Shown piece after piece: positions 1-7,883 of a DNA stretch of 14,522 nt. Under the pieces are notes generated by a model, which saw only the letters and a program-made list of their open reading frames with translations, did no database searches and was not told where the DNA came from. The DNA comes from Nitrospinaceae bacterium. Lineage in GTDB: Bacteria; Nitrospinota; Nitrospinia; Nitrospinales; VA-1. Numbering within the stretch: position 1 is the first letter of the stretch; each line of letters starts with the position of its first letter. The stretch spans positions 1 through 14,522 of the forward strand of contig JAJDBI010000122.1 of the NCBI GenBank assembly GCA_029261435.1, in the 5' to 3' direction. Made by a program: the position numbers and the translations under genes.

Positions 1-52
1 CCCTCTTCTACTTCAAACTAATTCAATTGTTAAATTCAAAATCGGATTTATT

Positions 53-170
<118 letters not shown>

Positions 171-178
171 TCTTATTT

Positions 179-220
179 AAACCGCCACCCGCTTTAACGA
201 GCAGGTGGCGGTTTTTTTTT
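179..220 (+). terminator. Intrinsic terminator of the rRNA operon
   Basis: A perfect nine-base stem, ACCGCCACC (181-189) against GGTGGCGGT (204-212), is followed directly by a run of nine T. The loop adds a short GCT/AGC pairing. It begins about ten bases after the 5S 3' end, so it should end transcription of the rrn operon and insulate the nuo genes downstream. Confidence 0.95.
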
Positions 221-659
221 GCCCTCTCCCCTTCCCCCTGCAAAGTCACATCAGTTATTCTTTGTCAGTTCATTTATGAGTGAAGCGAATTTAAATACTT
301 CACTGTCTTGCTCCATAGCATGGTATTCAGCATTAGCCTTCATACCCGCTCCGAAGACGAAAGTTTCAGGGAACAATCACGTCCTCACTGAGTTCAGAAT
401 AGCAAAAACATCGGTTTGTCATCCTCGCTAAACCGTATGGAAAAGCTTTAATGCATCTCTCTTTTTTTAAGTGCGGCTGACGTGGCCTTTATCTATCTAA
501 AGGTTAATGCTGTAATTTTATGGTGGAGACTTCCATTTGATTAAGAAGAATCTGATAAAACCTTTTTACTCCTCCCCCTGCCCTTGCCTCACATCAAAAA
601 AAGGCTCCAAGCTCCATCTCAAAAACCCCGGAAATCATGGTTTTTTAAGCACTTTTTCA
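221..659. other. Intergenic region without a convincing gene
   Basis: About 440 bases between the rrn terminator and the nuo promoter. Short open frames exist (for example 219-431, and 537-737 with a TTG start), but their predicted peptides have no recognisable motif, one overlaps the terminator and the other overlaps the predicted promoter. Two inverted repeats are visible: AGTGAAG (279-285) with CTTCACT (298-304) around an ATTTAAAT palindrome, and AAAAACC (621-627) with GGTTTTT (639-645), a weak A/T-rich hairpin. Nothing else was recognised. Confidence 0.6.
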
Positions 660-688
660 TTGACAATAACTACCGGCTTGGTTACTAT
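660..688 (+). promoter_or_regulatory. Predicted sigma70-type promoter of the nuo operon
   Basis: A perfect -35 hexamer TTGACA (660-665) is separated by an optimal 17 bases from TACTAT (683-688), which matches the TATAAT consensus at four of six positions. Transcription would start near 695 and leave a leader of about 170 bases before nuoA. It is the best promoter match seen in this intergenic region and is oriented toward the operon. Confidence 0.65.
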
Positions 689-777
689 CGGCCTTCTATT
701 TGACCGAGTTTTGCCCCCTGTTTTCATACTCTGTTAACTGTTTGTTTTTGGGGGGTTAAGGCTACTCAGGTTAAGCG

Positions 778-831
778 GTTCCTGCCCGAGCGGGAACAAT
801 TTGTGAGTCAGGGGCCTGGCCTCATTTGGCC
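778..831 (+). promoter_or_regulatory. Two small hairpins in the nuoA leader
   Basis: GTTCC (778-782) pairs with GGAAC (793-797), extendable by a G-T and a G-C pair to seven pairs with a six-base loop. Downstream, GGCC (818-821) can pair with GGCC (828-831) across a six-base loop; a third GGCC at 813-816 offers an alternative partner. Neither is followed by a T run, so they are not simple terminators. A role in leader folding or regulation is only inferred from their place in a long untranslated leader. Confidence 0.3.
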
Positions 832-868
832 GTGTTAATAATAAACGCCAAGTCGTTTCGGAAAGCTT

Positions 869-1225
869 ATGCTTGAACAATACGCAGGTGCAGCAATCAT
901 GTTTCTCATGGCCATGGGCATAGCCTGTGGCATGGTCGCCATGACTTCTATCTTGGGTCCCAAACGGGAATTTGCCGACAAGATGGAACCCTTCGAATGT
1001 GGCGAAAGCCAGTTGGTGTCTCCTCATCAACGATTCTCCGTTAAATTTTATCTGGTGGCGGTTTTATTCGTCCTGTTTGATATAGAAGCTATTTTCTTTT
1101 TTCCCTGGGCTATTCTTTTTAGAAGGTTGGGGATGTTTGGTTTCATCGAAATGCTATTGTTTGTTTTCATTCTCGGCATTGGACTTTTGTATGTATGGAA
1201 ACGCGGCGGACTGGACTGGGAGTAA
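869..1225 (+). CDS. nuoA: NADH-quinone oxidoreductase subunit A (NuoA)
   Basis: A small membrane subunit of respiratory complex I, equivalent to mitochondrial ND3, sitting at the junction of the membrane arm and the quinone site. At 118 aa it has the family's usual length, with three hydrophobic segments (about residues 8-29, 58-82 and 88-110). The loop after the first helix holds the conserved PFECG motif (Cys44), matching the ND3 loop cysteine. Helix 2 carries Asp71 and Glu73 in FDIEAIF, the conserved acidic pair near the quinone cavity. The ATG at 869 is preceded by a GGAAAG-type ribosome site. It is the first gene of the operon. Unusually, nuoB does not follow; a 110-base gap leads to nuoC. 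Confidence 0.97.
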   Translation: MLEQYAGAAIMFLMAMGIACGMVAMTSILGPKREFADKMEPFECGESQLVSPHQRFSVKFYLVAVLFVLFDIEAIFFFPWAILFRRLGMFGFIEMLLFVFILGIGLLYVWKRGGLDWE

Positions 1226-1335
1226 CCCTGTTACCAGAAAGTTATTTTAAAGAAAAAAAACAGGACAACATACCCATAAGCTTTCTGGGTATGACTCAAG
1301 TCGCAGGGATACCCCTGCTATTAAACTAAAATATA
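1226..1335 (+). promoter_or_regulatory. nuoA-nuoC spacer with two perfect hairpins
   Basis: This is the only sizeable gap within the operon and falls where nuoB usually sits. Hairpin 1 pairs CATACCCA (1269-1276) with TGGGTATG (1286-1293), eight pairs around a nine-base loop. Hairpin 2 pairs GCAGGG (1303-1308) with CCCTGC (1313-1318) around ATAC. Both include the string ATACCC. Neither is followed by a T run, so a role in mRNA processing, stability or differential expression is more likely than termination. No remnant of nuoB coding sequence was recognised. The function is inferred. Confidence 0.5.
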
Positions 1336-1821
1336 ATGTCTGAAAAAAAAATCATTGAACGCATAAAGGAGCAGTACGCTTCTGCTGTGATAGACAGCCA
1401 TGACTTTCGTGACGATCAAACCGTCACTGTGAAAAAAAACTGTGGTAGCGAATTCTTTCAGTTTCTGCGTGACGATTCAGAGCTGGCATTTAATTTCTTG
1501 ATGGACATTACAGCGGTAGATTACCTCTCCAAAAAAGATGAGCGTTTTGAGGTGGTTTACCACTTTTACTCTTTGAAGCATAACCATCGCCTTCGTGTGA
1601 AAATTCCCGTATCGGCAGAGGAATGTAGTGCCGAATCTATTACACCTTTTTGGAAAACGGCGAACTGGTATGAACGCGAGATCTGGGACATGTATGGTAT
1701 CAAGTTTCGCAATCATCCCAACTTAAGACGTATCCTGATGTATGAGGAATTTAAAGGTCATCCATTACGCAAAGATTATCCTATTAACAAACGGCAGCCT
1801 CTGATCGGGCCGTTGAATTAA
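1336..1821 (+). CDS. nuoC: NADH-quinone oxidoreductase subunit C (NuoC)
   Basis: The 30-kDa-type subunit of the peripheral arm of complex I. It has no cofactor and packs against NuoD and NuoI at the foot of the arm. The 161-residue product has the family length for a stand-alone NuoC (not a NuoCD fusion). The signature lies at residues 111-134: WYEREIWDMYGIKF, then HPNLRRIL, followed by GHPLRKDYP near 141-149. The ATG at 1336 has no good Shine-Dalgarno sequence; the upstream bases are A/T-rich. A run of nine A (1343-1351) follows the start within codons 3-5. nuoD, which normally follows, is missing: nuoH begins 9 bases after the stop. Confidence 0.96.
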   Translation: MSEKKIIERIKEQYASAVIDSHDFRDDQTVTVKKNCGSEFFQFLRDDSELAFNFLMDITAVDYLSKKDERFEVVYHFYSLKHNHRLRVKIPVSAEECSAESITPFWKTANWYEREIWDMYGIKFRNHPNLRRILMYEEFKGHPLRKDYPINKRQPLIGPLN

Positions 1822-1830
1822 GGAAAGACC

Positions 1831-2907
1831 ATGCTGGTCGACTTAGCCATTACGCTGGTTAAAATCTTATTCATCTTCGCAGTCACTGTTGGCTTTTTTG
1901 CCCCGGTGCTGACATGGGTGGAACGGAAACAGAGTGCGCTCATGCAGGATCGTATCGGAGCTAACCGTGCCGATATAATGGGTTTCACTGTGCTGGGTCT
2001 GTTTCACATCATAGCTGATGCGCTAAAGATGTTTACCAAGGAAGATTTCATTCCTGATGGTGCCAATAAGGTTCTTCATACCATGAGCCCGATCGTAGCA
2101 CTGGTTCCTGCCCTCCTGACTTTTGCAGTCGTACCTTTTGGCGGACAATACACACTATTTGATAAAGAAGTTAATCTGGTTATTTCAGATCTCGATGTTG
2201 GCCTTTTATTCGTATTTGCGATTGCATCTTTAGCAACCTACGGCTATGTCATCGCAGGCTGGAGTTCCAATAACAACTGGTCTCTCCTGGGTTCAATGCG
2301 AACAGCATCGCAGATGATATCTTATGAAGTCACCATGGGGCTCACCATTATTGGCGTTCTAATGGTTTATGGTTCTATGAAGTTGACTGAAATTGGTGCC
2401 ATTCAGGAAAATTTCTGGATGTGGGGAATCTTTCTCCAACCCGTTGGCTTTTTCATGTTCCTGACCGCGTCCATTGCAGAGAATAAACGTATCCCTTTCG
2501 ATGCCCCGGAAGCAGAGTCAGAACTGGTAGCAGGTTATTTCACTGAATACAGTGGTCTCAAGTTCGGCATGTTTTTCATGGCCGAATTCGTAGAAATGGT
2601 CACGATCGGTGCGATCATGACCATTTTGTTTTTAGGCGCGTGGCATATTCCCTTTTTAACAACAGCCACGTTGCTTTCCTGGTTTGATTTTCTCGGTACG
2701 ACAGGATCAAACCTTGTTGTGATGTTAATTCATGTCGGCGTGTTTTTTGCCAAGGTGGTTTTCTTTATTTACTTGCAGATGATCATTCGATGGACACTTC
2801 CCCGATTTCGTTACGATCAGATCATGAAATTGGGTTGGAAGATTCTTCTACCTCTGTCCCTGGCAAATATTCTCGTTACCGGGCTTGTAATCCTGGCGTT
2901 GAATTAA
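1831..2907 (+). CDS. nuoH: NADH-quinone oxidoreductase subunit H (NuoH)
   Basis: The ND1-type membrane subunit that forms the entry chamber for quinone and links the peripheral and membrane arms. The 358 aa are strongly hydrophobic, with about eight to nine helices. Family motifs are complete: VERKQSALMQDRIGANR at residues 30-46 (many bacteria have GPNR), and the acidic loop DAPEAESELVAGYFTEYSG (about 224-242), whose glutamates line the proposed quinone/proton pathway. Start ATG 1831 has AAGGAAAG just upstream and lies 9 bases after nuoC. Such close spacing implies co-translation. The product appears intact and full length. Confidence 0.97.
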   Translation: MLVDLAITLVKILFIFAVTVGFFAPVLTWVERKQSALMQDRIGANRADIMGFTVLGLFHIIADALKMFTKEDFIPDGANKVLHTMSPIVALVPALLTFAVVPFGGQYTLFDKEVNLVISDLDVGLLFVFAIASLATYGYVIAGWSSNNNWSLLGSMRTASQMISYEVTMGLTIIGVLMVYGSMKLTEIGAIQENFWMWGIFLQPVGFFMFLTASIAENKRIPFDAPEAESELVAGYFTEYSGLKFGMFFMAEFVEMVTIGAIMTILFLGAWHIPFLTTATLLSWFDFLGTTGSNLVVMLIHVGVFFAKVVFFIYLQMIIRWTLPRFRYDQIMKLGWKILLPLSLANILVTGLVILALN

Positions 2908-2919
2908 AGGAGTGCGCTC

Positions 2920-3489
2920 ATGGCATATTATGTAAATAGAAGAGCAGAAATGACTTGGTGGGAGAAGTCTTATATCCCTGAAATACTAAACGGGATGTGG
3001 CTCACCTCCCGACGTTTCTTTCATAACTTGTTTGGTTTCATCCCTTTTTTCCTTGGTACTGAAAAGGATAGAAGGATCATGACCGTTTATTATCCTGAAG
3101 AACAAGTTGAATACCCGGTAGCTTATCGAGGACGACCGGTTCTGGCGCAGAACGAAGACGGACAACCGGCATGCGTTGCCTGTGGGCTATGTGAAATCGC
3201 CTGTCCGGCTTATTGTATCGATATTGTCCCGGCTGAAAATACGGGGAAACAAAATCAGTACGAACGCTGGCCGGATGTATTTAACATTGATTACGCGATC
3301 TGTATTTTTTGTGGCAACTGTGAAGAAGCCTGTCCTGAAGAAGCTATCTTCATGAGTGACGATTGTGAAATTTCCATGTTAGACCGGAAACAAATGCTTT
3401 ATACGAAAGAACAACTTTTAACACCGGTTGCCGATTTGCAAAAGCGCATTGAATTCACCCGAAACATGTACGCAAAATGGAATTACTGA
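2920..3489 (+). CDS. nuoI: NADH-quinone oxidoreductase subunit I (NuoI), two 4Fe-4S clusters
   Basis: The TYKY-type subunit that carries electrons through clusters N6a and N6b toward N2 in NuoB. The 189-residue protein has two ferredoxin-type motifs: Cys85, Cys88, Cys91, Cys95-Pro and Cys128, Cys131, Cys134, Cys138-Pro, each in the expected CxxCxxCxxxCP pattern, so all eight cluster ligands are present. An N-terminal amphipathic stretch fits its contact with the membrane subunits. The start is marked by a strong AAAGGAG twelve bases after nuoH. Its 3' end overlaps nuoJ by 13 bases. It is the only iron-sulfur subunit encoded in this window. Confidence 0.97.
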   Translation: MAYYVNRRAEMTWWEKSYIPEILNGMWLTSRRFFHNLFGFIPFFLGTEKDRRIMTVYYPEEQVEYPVAYRGRPVLAQNEDGQPACVACGLCEIACPAYCIDIVPAENTGKQNQYERWPDVFNIDYAICIFCGNCEEACPEEAIFMSDDCEISMLDRKQMLYTKEQLLTPVADLQKRIEFTRNMYAKWNY

Positions 3490-3986
3490 TCTTTTATCCG
3501 CTGGCCGGACTCTGTGTGGTGCTTGCCTTGGGCGTTGTCTTTAACAACAGCCCTGTTGGGTCAGCCATGTCACTGATCGGTATGATGCTGGGCCTTGCAG
3601 GTATATTTATTCTGCAACAGGCACATTTCATCGCCATTTTACAGATCATCATTTATGCCGGAGCCATTATGGTTCTGTTCATGTTCGTGATCATGCTCTT
3701 AAGCTTGAAAAAAGGCGATGATGCCGGCTGGATATCCAGGGAACGAAATTTACTGCTCTCGGTATTAACAGGACTTCTGGCTGTTGGGATTTTATACAAA
3801 ATCTCGGATATCATTTTTACTCGAAAAATGGATACGCCCGCAGTTCTCCCGGATAGTTTCGGGACGGTAGCCAATATTGGAGAAACTTTGTTTACAGATT
3901 TCGTTCTACCTTTTGAGGTAGCTTCGATACTTTTACTTGCAGCAATGGTTGGGGCAGTTGTCCTGGCTAAAACTAAACTGGACTGA
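3477..3986 (+). CDS. nuoJ: NADH-quinone oxidoreductase subunit J (NuoJ)
   Basis: The ND6-type membrane subunit, which contributes to the proton path between the quinone chamber and the antiporter-like subunits. At 169 aa with five hydrophobic segments it fits the family. The conserved third helix reads IIIYAGAIMVLFMFVIMLL (residues 57-75) with Tyr60, the site of the mobile pi-bulge in solved structures. The ATG lies inside nuoI, 13 bases before the end of its stop codon in another frame, and no clear separate ribosome site is visible. This points to translational coupling. Two bases separate its stop from nuoK. Confidence 0.95.
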   Translation: MELLIFYPLAGLCVVLALGVVFNNSPVGSAMSLIGMMLGLAGIFILQQAHFIAILQIIIYAGAIMVLFMFVIMLLSLKKGDDAGWISRERNLLLSVLTGLLAVGILYKISDIIFTRKMDTPAVLPDSFGTVANIGETLFTDFVLPFEVASILLLAAMVGAVVLAKTKLD

Positions 3987-3988
3987 TA

Positions 3989-4303
3989 ATGCTCGAAGAT
4001 ACTGTTCCTTTATCGCATTACTTAATGTTGAGCGCGACCCTGTTCGTGATCGGCATCGTTGGCGTTCTGATACGCAGGAACGTCATCGTTGTGTTCATGT
4101 CCATTGAGGTCATGTTGAACGCGGTAAATATTTCGCTGATCGCATTTGACCACTACATGAATCTTTCGAGCGGGCAGATTTTCAGTTTTATGGTGATGTG
4201 TGTCGCCGCCGCCGAGGTTTCGGTTGGACTGGCTATTATCATTGCCATGCATCGGAATAAACCGACTGTCAATCTGGACGAATTTAACCTGTTAAAGTGG
4301 TAA
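3989..4303 (+). CDS. nuoK: NADH-quinone oxidoreductase subunit K (NuoK)
   Basis: The ND4L-type subunit: three transmembrane helices, 104 aa, close to the usual 100-102. The two buried glutamates that define the family are present: Glu40 in FMSIEVMLNAVN and Glu76 in CVAAAEVSVGLA. They correspond to the E. coli Glu36 and Glu72 proton-channel residues. It starts 2 bases after the nuoJ stop and ends 7 bases before nuoL, within one tightly coupled block. The N terminus (VPLSHYLMLS) also matches the family. Confidence 0.97.
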   Translation: MLEDTVPLSHYLMLSATLFVIGIVGVLIRRNVIVVFMSIEVMLNAVNISLIAFDHYMNLSSGQIFSFMVMCVAAAEVSVGLAIIIAMHRNKPTVNLDEFNLLKW

Positions 4304-4310
4304 AAACGGT

Positions 4311-6278
4311 ATGTTGCTAAAATTGACCTGTCTGGTCCCTCTTTTTCCGTTGATCGGGTCCATCATCAACGGATTTTTTGGGCTGAAAATTGGCAAAAAT
4401 GCTGTAGGGCTCATAGCTTGCGGTAGCATGGCTCTGTCTTTTCTTACTTCGATCCTGATCTATATTGGGTATCTCATGTTGCCAGAAGGACAGCATATTT
4501 TCGAGCAGGTTGTCTGGACCTGGTTCGGTGCCGGAGACTTCAGCGTTGATTTTGGTTTTCAGATTGATCCTCTCACTTTGGTCATGATGTTTGTCGTGAC
4601 AGGTGTTGGATTCATCATTCTTGTTTATGCCATAGGTTATATGCATGAAGAATACAGCTTCTACCGCTTCTTTGCCTATTTCAACCTGTTTGCCTCTGCC
4701 ATGCTTCTACTGGTTATGGGTAACAACTTCCTGCTTATGTTCATCGGCTGGGAAGGCGTGGGTTGTTGCTCCTATTTTCTTATTGGCTATTATTTCGAGA
4801 AGAAATCAGCATGCGATGCAGGCACAAAAGCTTTCGTCGTTAACCGTGTCGGTGACTTTGCCTTTTTGCTGGCAGTCATGTACATCTTCAATGTTTTTGG
4901 CACAATCGATTTCAGCGATGTTATGCACGCTGCGCCAGACAAACTGATTTATGGCGGAGAAATCGTTACCATAATCACCATGTTGTTGTTTGTCGGTGCT
5001 ACCGGTAAATCAGCGCAAATTCCGCTTTATACCTGGCTTCCAGACGCCATGGAAGGTCCCACACCCGTAAGTGCCCTGATTCATGCCGCGACCATGGTAA
5101 CTGCAGGCGTTTACATGGTTGTACGTTGCAGTGCGCTTTTCAATCTTTCGCCCATGACGATGATGGTTGTGGCTGGAATTGGTGGACTCACTGCTATCAT
5201 GGCGGCCACCATTGGTATGGCCCAATACGATATCAAACGTGTTCTGGCCTATTCCACAGTCAGCCAAATTGGTTATATGTTTCTTGCTTGTGGCGTGGGT
5301 GCTTACACTGCCGCAATCTTCCATCTCGTAACCCATGCATTCTTTAAAGCATGTCTCTTCCTTGGGTCTGGAAGCGTTATTCATGGGATCCACGGCGAAC
5401 AGGATATGCGCAAGATGGGCGGACTCAAAGCTCATATGCCCGTAACGTATTGGACATTTCTGGTTTCAACGCTGGCAATTGCTGGAATATTCCCGTTATC
5501 AGGTTTCTTCAGTAAGGATGAAATTCTTTACCATTCCTTAATGGATGGAAATATTATTTTCTGGGGAATGGGCGTATCTGCCGCGATGCTGACTGCATTT
5601 TACATGTTTCGACTTGTTTTCATGACCTTCCACGGGGAATCGAGAGTAGATCCTTCGGTTCATCCGCATGAGTCTCCAAAAGTGATGACCATGCCACTGG
5701 TCATTCTTGCCGGACTGGCCACAGTTGGAGGATTACTGGGAATTCCCCTCTTTCACGGATGGCATATTCTGCATAACTGGTTGGAACCGGTTTTACATTT
5801 CGACCTTGCACACGCTTTGCACCAGTCCGAACATATGCTCCACGAAGCCGGGCGACATGCACCCTCATGGGCACACCTGTTGACTCCAAAAGAGCACAAC
5901 CTCTGGATCGAAGTATTGTTGATGGTTTTCTCTCTGGGAGTTGCTATTACCGGAATATTTGGGGCCTACATGTTTTATATTAAACGCCCTGACTTGCCGG
6001 ACAAAGTTACTGAAGGTCAATGGGGTTACGATCTGGTGCAGAACAAATATTATATCGACGAACTTTATGACGAATCAATCGTGCAACCCACCGTCGAAGG
6101 TTCCAAACTATTATGGAAAGAATGTGATGCCAAGGCTATTGATGGTGCCGTGAATGGCACTGCCAAAACCATCGGTTGGTTCAGTCGACAGGCCCAGGTA
6201 TTTCAGTCTGGTTTCGTCCGCAATTACGCCTTATTTATTGTTGTCGGTTTTATTAGTCTTTTGCTGGTGATGTTTTAA
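4311..6278 (+). CDS. nuoL: NADH-quinone oxidoreductase subunit L (NuoL), proton-pumping antiporter-like
   Basis: The distal ND5-type subunit, one of three antiporter-like proton pumps, with the long lateral helix that runs along the membrane arm. At 655 aa it is within the family range. Conserved ionisable residues are in place: Glu148 in GWEGVG, Lys233 in GATGKSAQ, the DAMEGPTPVSALIHAATMV block (245-263) and Lys402 in SGFFSKDEIL. A final hydrophobic helix (about 640-655) would anchor the lateral helix. Residues 482-529, an extramembrane loop, are histidine-rich (11 His). Its stop codon is directly followed by the nuoM ATG with no spacer, implying coupled translation. Confidence 0.97.
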   Translation: MLLKLTCLVPLFPLIGSIINGFFGLKIGKNAVGLIACGSMALSFLTSILIYIGYLMLPEGQHIFEQVVWTWFGAGDFSVDFGFQIDPLTLVMMFVVTGVGFIILVYAIGYMHEEYSFYRFFAYFNLFASAMLLLVMGNNFLLMFIGWEGVGCCSYFLIGYYFEKKSACDAGTKAFVVNRVGDFAFLLAVMYIFNVFGTIDFSDVMHAAPDKLIYGGEIVTIITMLLFVGATGKSAQIPLYTWLPDAMEGPTPVSALIHAATMVTAGVYMVVRCSALFNLSPMTMMVVAGIGGLTAIMAATIGMAQYDIKRVLAYSTVSQIGYMFLACGVGAYTAAIFHLVTHAFFKACLFLGSGSVIHGIHGEQDMRKMGGLKAHMPVTYWTFLVSTLAIAGIFPLSGFFSKDEILYHSLMDGNIIFWGMGVSAAMLTAFYMFRLVFMTFHGESRVDPSVHPHESPKVMTMPLVILAGLATVGGLLGIPLFHGWHILHNWLEPVLHFDLAHALHQSEHMLHEAGRHAPSWAHLLTPKEHNLWIEVLLMVFSLGVAITGIFGAYMFYIKRPDLPDKVTEGQWGYDLVQNKYYIDELYDESIVQPTVEGSKLLWKECDAKAIDGAVNGTAKTIGWFSRQAQVFQSGFVRNYALFIVVGFISLLLVMF

Positions 6279-7880
6279 ATGTTTTTAACTTTTATCACAT
6301 TTCTACCGTTCCTCGGTGCGGTGTGTCTGGTCTTCATGCCGAAGGAAAATGCAAGTGCGATCAAGCAGACCGCTCTTGCTGTTGCGGTGGCGGATTTTCT
6401 GCTTTCGTTAATGTTGTGGACGAACTTTGACAACACCACTCATAAAATGCAGTTTGGGATGAACATTCCCTGGATTGAACAATGGGGCATCAACTACCAC
6501 ATTGGCTTGGATGGCATTTCACTCCTGCTTTATGTAATGACCACTTTCCTGACCATGATCTGCGTTATCGCTTCATGGGATGTTAAAAAACATATTCGTG
6601 AATACATGATCGCCATGCTGGCTCTTTCAACCGGCATGCTGGGAGTTTTCATCGCTCTTGACCTTTTCATGTTTTATGTTTTCTGGGAATTCCAACTGGT
6701 TCCCATGTACATCATTGTCGGTGTATGGGGTGGCCCGCGCCGTATTTATGCCTCCATCAAATTTTTCTTGTTCACTGCGGTAGGCTCTCTACTCATGCTG
6801 GTCGCCATCCTCTGGATTTATTTTCACATTCAGCAAACGACCGGCGTAGCAACGGCAGACATTCTTTATATAACCGAACACCTCGACGTTTCTCTGGACG
6901 CCTCGAAATGGCTGTGGATGGCCTTTTTTCTAGCTTTTGCCATCAAGGTGCCAATGTTTCCATTTCACACCTGGTTGCCAGATGCGCACGTTGAAGCGCC
7001 CACTGCCGGCTCCGTTATTCTGGCGGGTGTTTTGTTGAAAATGGGAACCTATGGGTTCCTGCGTTTCAACCTGCCCTTCTTCCCGCAGGCTTCCTACGAA
7101 TTTGTTCCCATGGTGGCCTGGCTTTCAATCATCGGAATCATATACGGGGCACTGGTAGCAATGGTTCAGGAAGACTTGAAGAAACTGGTTGCCTATTCCA
7201 GTGTCAGCCACCTCGGCTTTATCATGCTGGGAATTTTTGCTCTGAACCCTTATGGCATCCAGGGCGCATTGATCCAGAATATTAACCATGGTATCAGTAC
7301 CAGCGCACTTTTCCTTTTAGTCGGTGTCGTCTACGATCGGCGTCATACAAGATTGATCTCGGAATTTGGCGGGCTGGCCAAAATCATGCCGAAATATACG
7401 GTTTGCTTTATGATCGTAGCTCTGTCTTCTATCGGGCTACCGGGCATGAACGGGTTTGTAGGAGAGTTCCTTGTTCTACTGGGAATATTTCAGGTTAACG
7501 GACTCTGGGCGGCCTGCGCCACCTCGGGAGTCATTCTAGCGGCCTGCTACATTCTATGGATGTTCCAACGCGTCATGTTTCTGGAGTTGAAAAACCCAAA
7601 AAACATGGACATGAAAGATATGAATACCCGGGAAATGATCACCATTGCTCCCTTGATCGTTTTAATTTTCTGGATCGGTTTGTATCCCAATACATTCATG
7701 AAAACATTTGACGCATCGGTTAACCATCTAGTCTCCAAAGTGAACCCTGATAATTTCAGACCTCACCAGGAACAACATAAAGATAGTCATGGAGAACATG
7801 CTCGGCTCGTGACCTCAACAGAAATGGCAAGTTTGAACCAGAAGCTTCAAATGCCCAAAAAAGTTTTGATTAAGGAATAA
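6279..7880 (+). CDS. nuoM: NADH-quinone oxidoreductase subunit M (NuoM), proton-pumping antiporter-like
   Basis: The ND4-type antiporter-like subunit in the middle of the membrane arm. It is 533 aa with about 14 helices. Key residues are present: Glu137 in FWEFQLVPMY, Lys223 in FAIKVPMFPFHTWLPDAHVEAPT, Lys254 in VLLKMGTYG and Glu396 in NGFVGEFLVL, which replaces the lysine used at this place in NuoL and NuoN. These match the E. coli Glu144, Lys234, Lys265 and Glu407 pattern. The C-terminal ~40 residues form a hydrophilic tail rich in His and Lys. It abuts nuoL and lies 3 bases before nuoN. Only one nuoM copy is seen here. Confidence 0.97.
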   Translation: MFLTFITFLPFLGAVCLVFMPKENASAIKQTALAVAVADFLLSLMLWTNFDNTTHKMQFGMNIPWIEQWGINYHIGLDGISLLLYVMTTFLTMICVIASWDVKKHIREYMIAMLALSTGMLGVFIALDLFMFYVFWEFQLVPMYIIVGVWGGPRRIYASIKFFLFTAVGSLLMLVAILWIYFHIQQTTGVATADILYITEHLDVSLDASKWLWMAFFLAFAIKVPMFPFHTWLPDAHVEAPTAGSVILAGVLLKMGTYGFLRFNLPFFPQASYEFVPMVAWLSIIGIIYGALVAMVQEDLKKLVAYSSVSHLGFIMLGIFALNPYGIQGALIQNINHGISTSALFLLVGVVYDRRHTRLISEFGGLAKIMPKYTVCFMIVALSSIGLPGMNGFVGEFLVLLGIFQVNGLWAACATSGVILAACYILWMFQRVMFLELKNPKNMDMKDMNTREMITIAPLIVLIFWIGLYPNTFMKTFDASVNHLVSKVNPDNFRPHQEQHKDSHGEHARLVTSTEMASLNQKLQMPKKVLIKE

Positions 7881-7883
7881 ACT

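Noticed and set aside
219..431. 70-codon open frame after the rrn terminator
   Set aside because: It begins inside the terminator T tract, has no ribosome site, and its peptide shows no motif or membrane pattern.
621..645. AAAAACC/GGTTTTT hairpin as a possible terminator
   Set aside because: The stem is mostly A-T, no gene precedes it on either strand, and it lies just upstream of the predicted promoter; too weak to call.
537..737. 66-codon open frame with a TTG start and an upstream GGTGGAG
   Set aside because: The ribosome-site match is tempting, but the start is rare, the peptide is unrecognisable, and the frame contains the best promoter of the region (660-688).
734..1030. 98-codon open frame on the minus strand
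   Set aside because: It lies antisense across the start of nuoA, whose identity is certain, and shows no protein family features.
5010..5435. 141-codon open frame on the minus strand inside nuoL
   Set aside because: It is an antisense shadow of a highly conserved part of nuoL; its His- and Ser-rich composition reflects the opposite strand.
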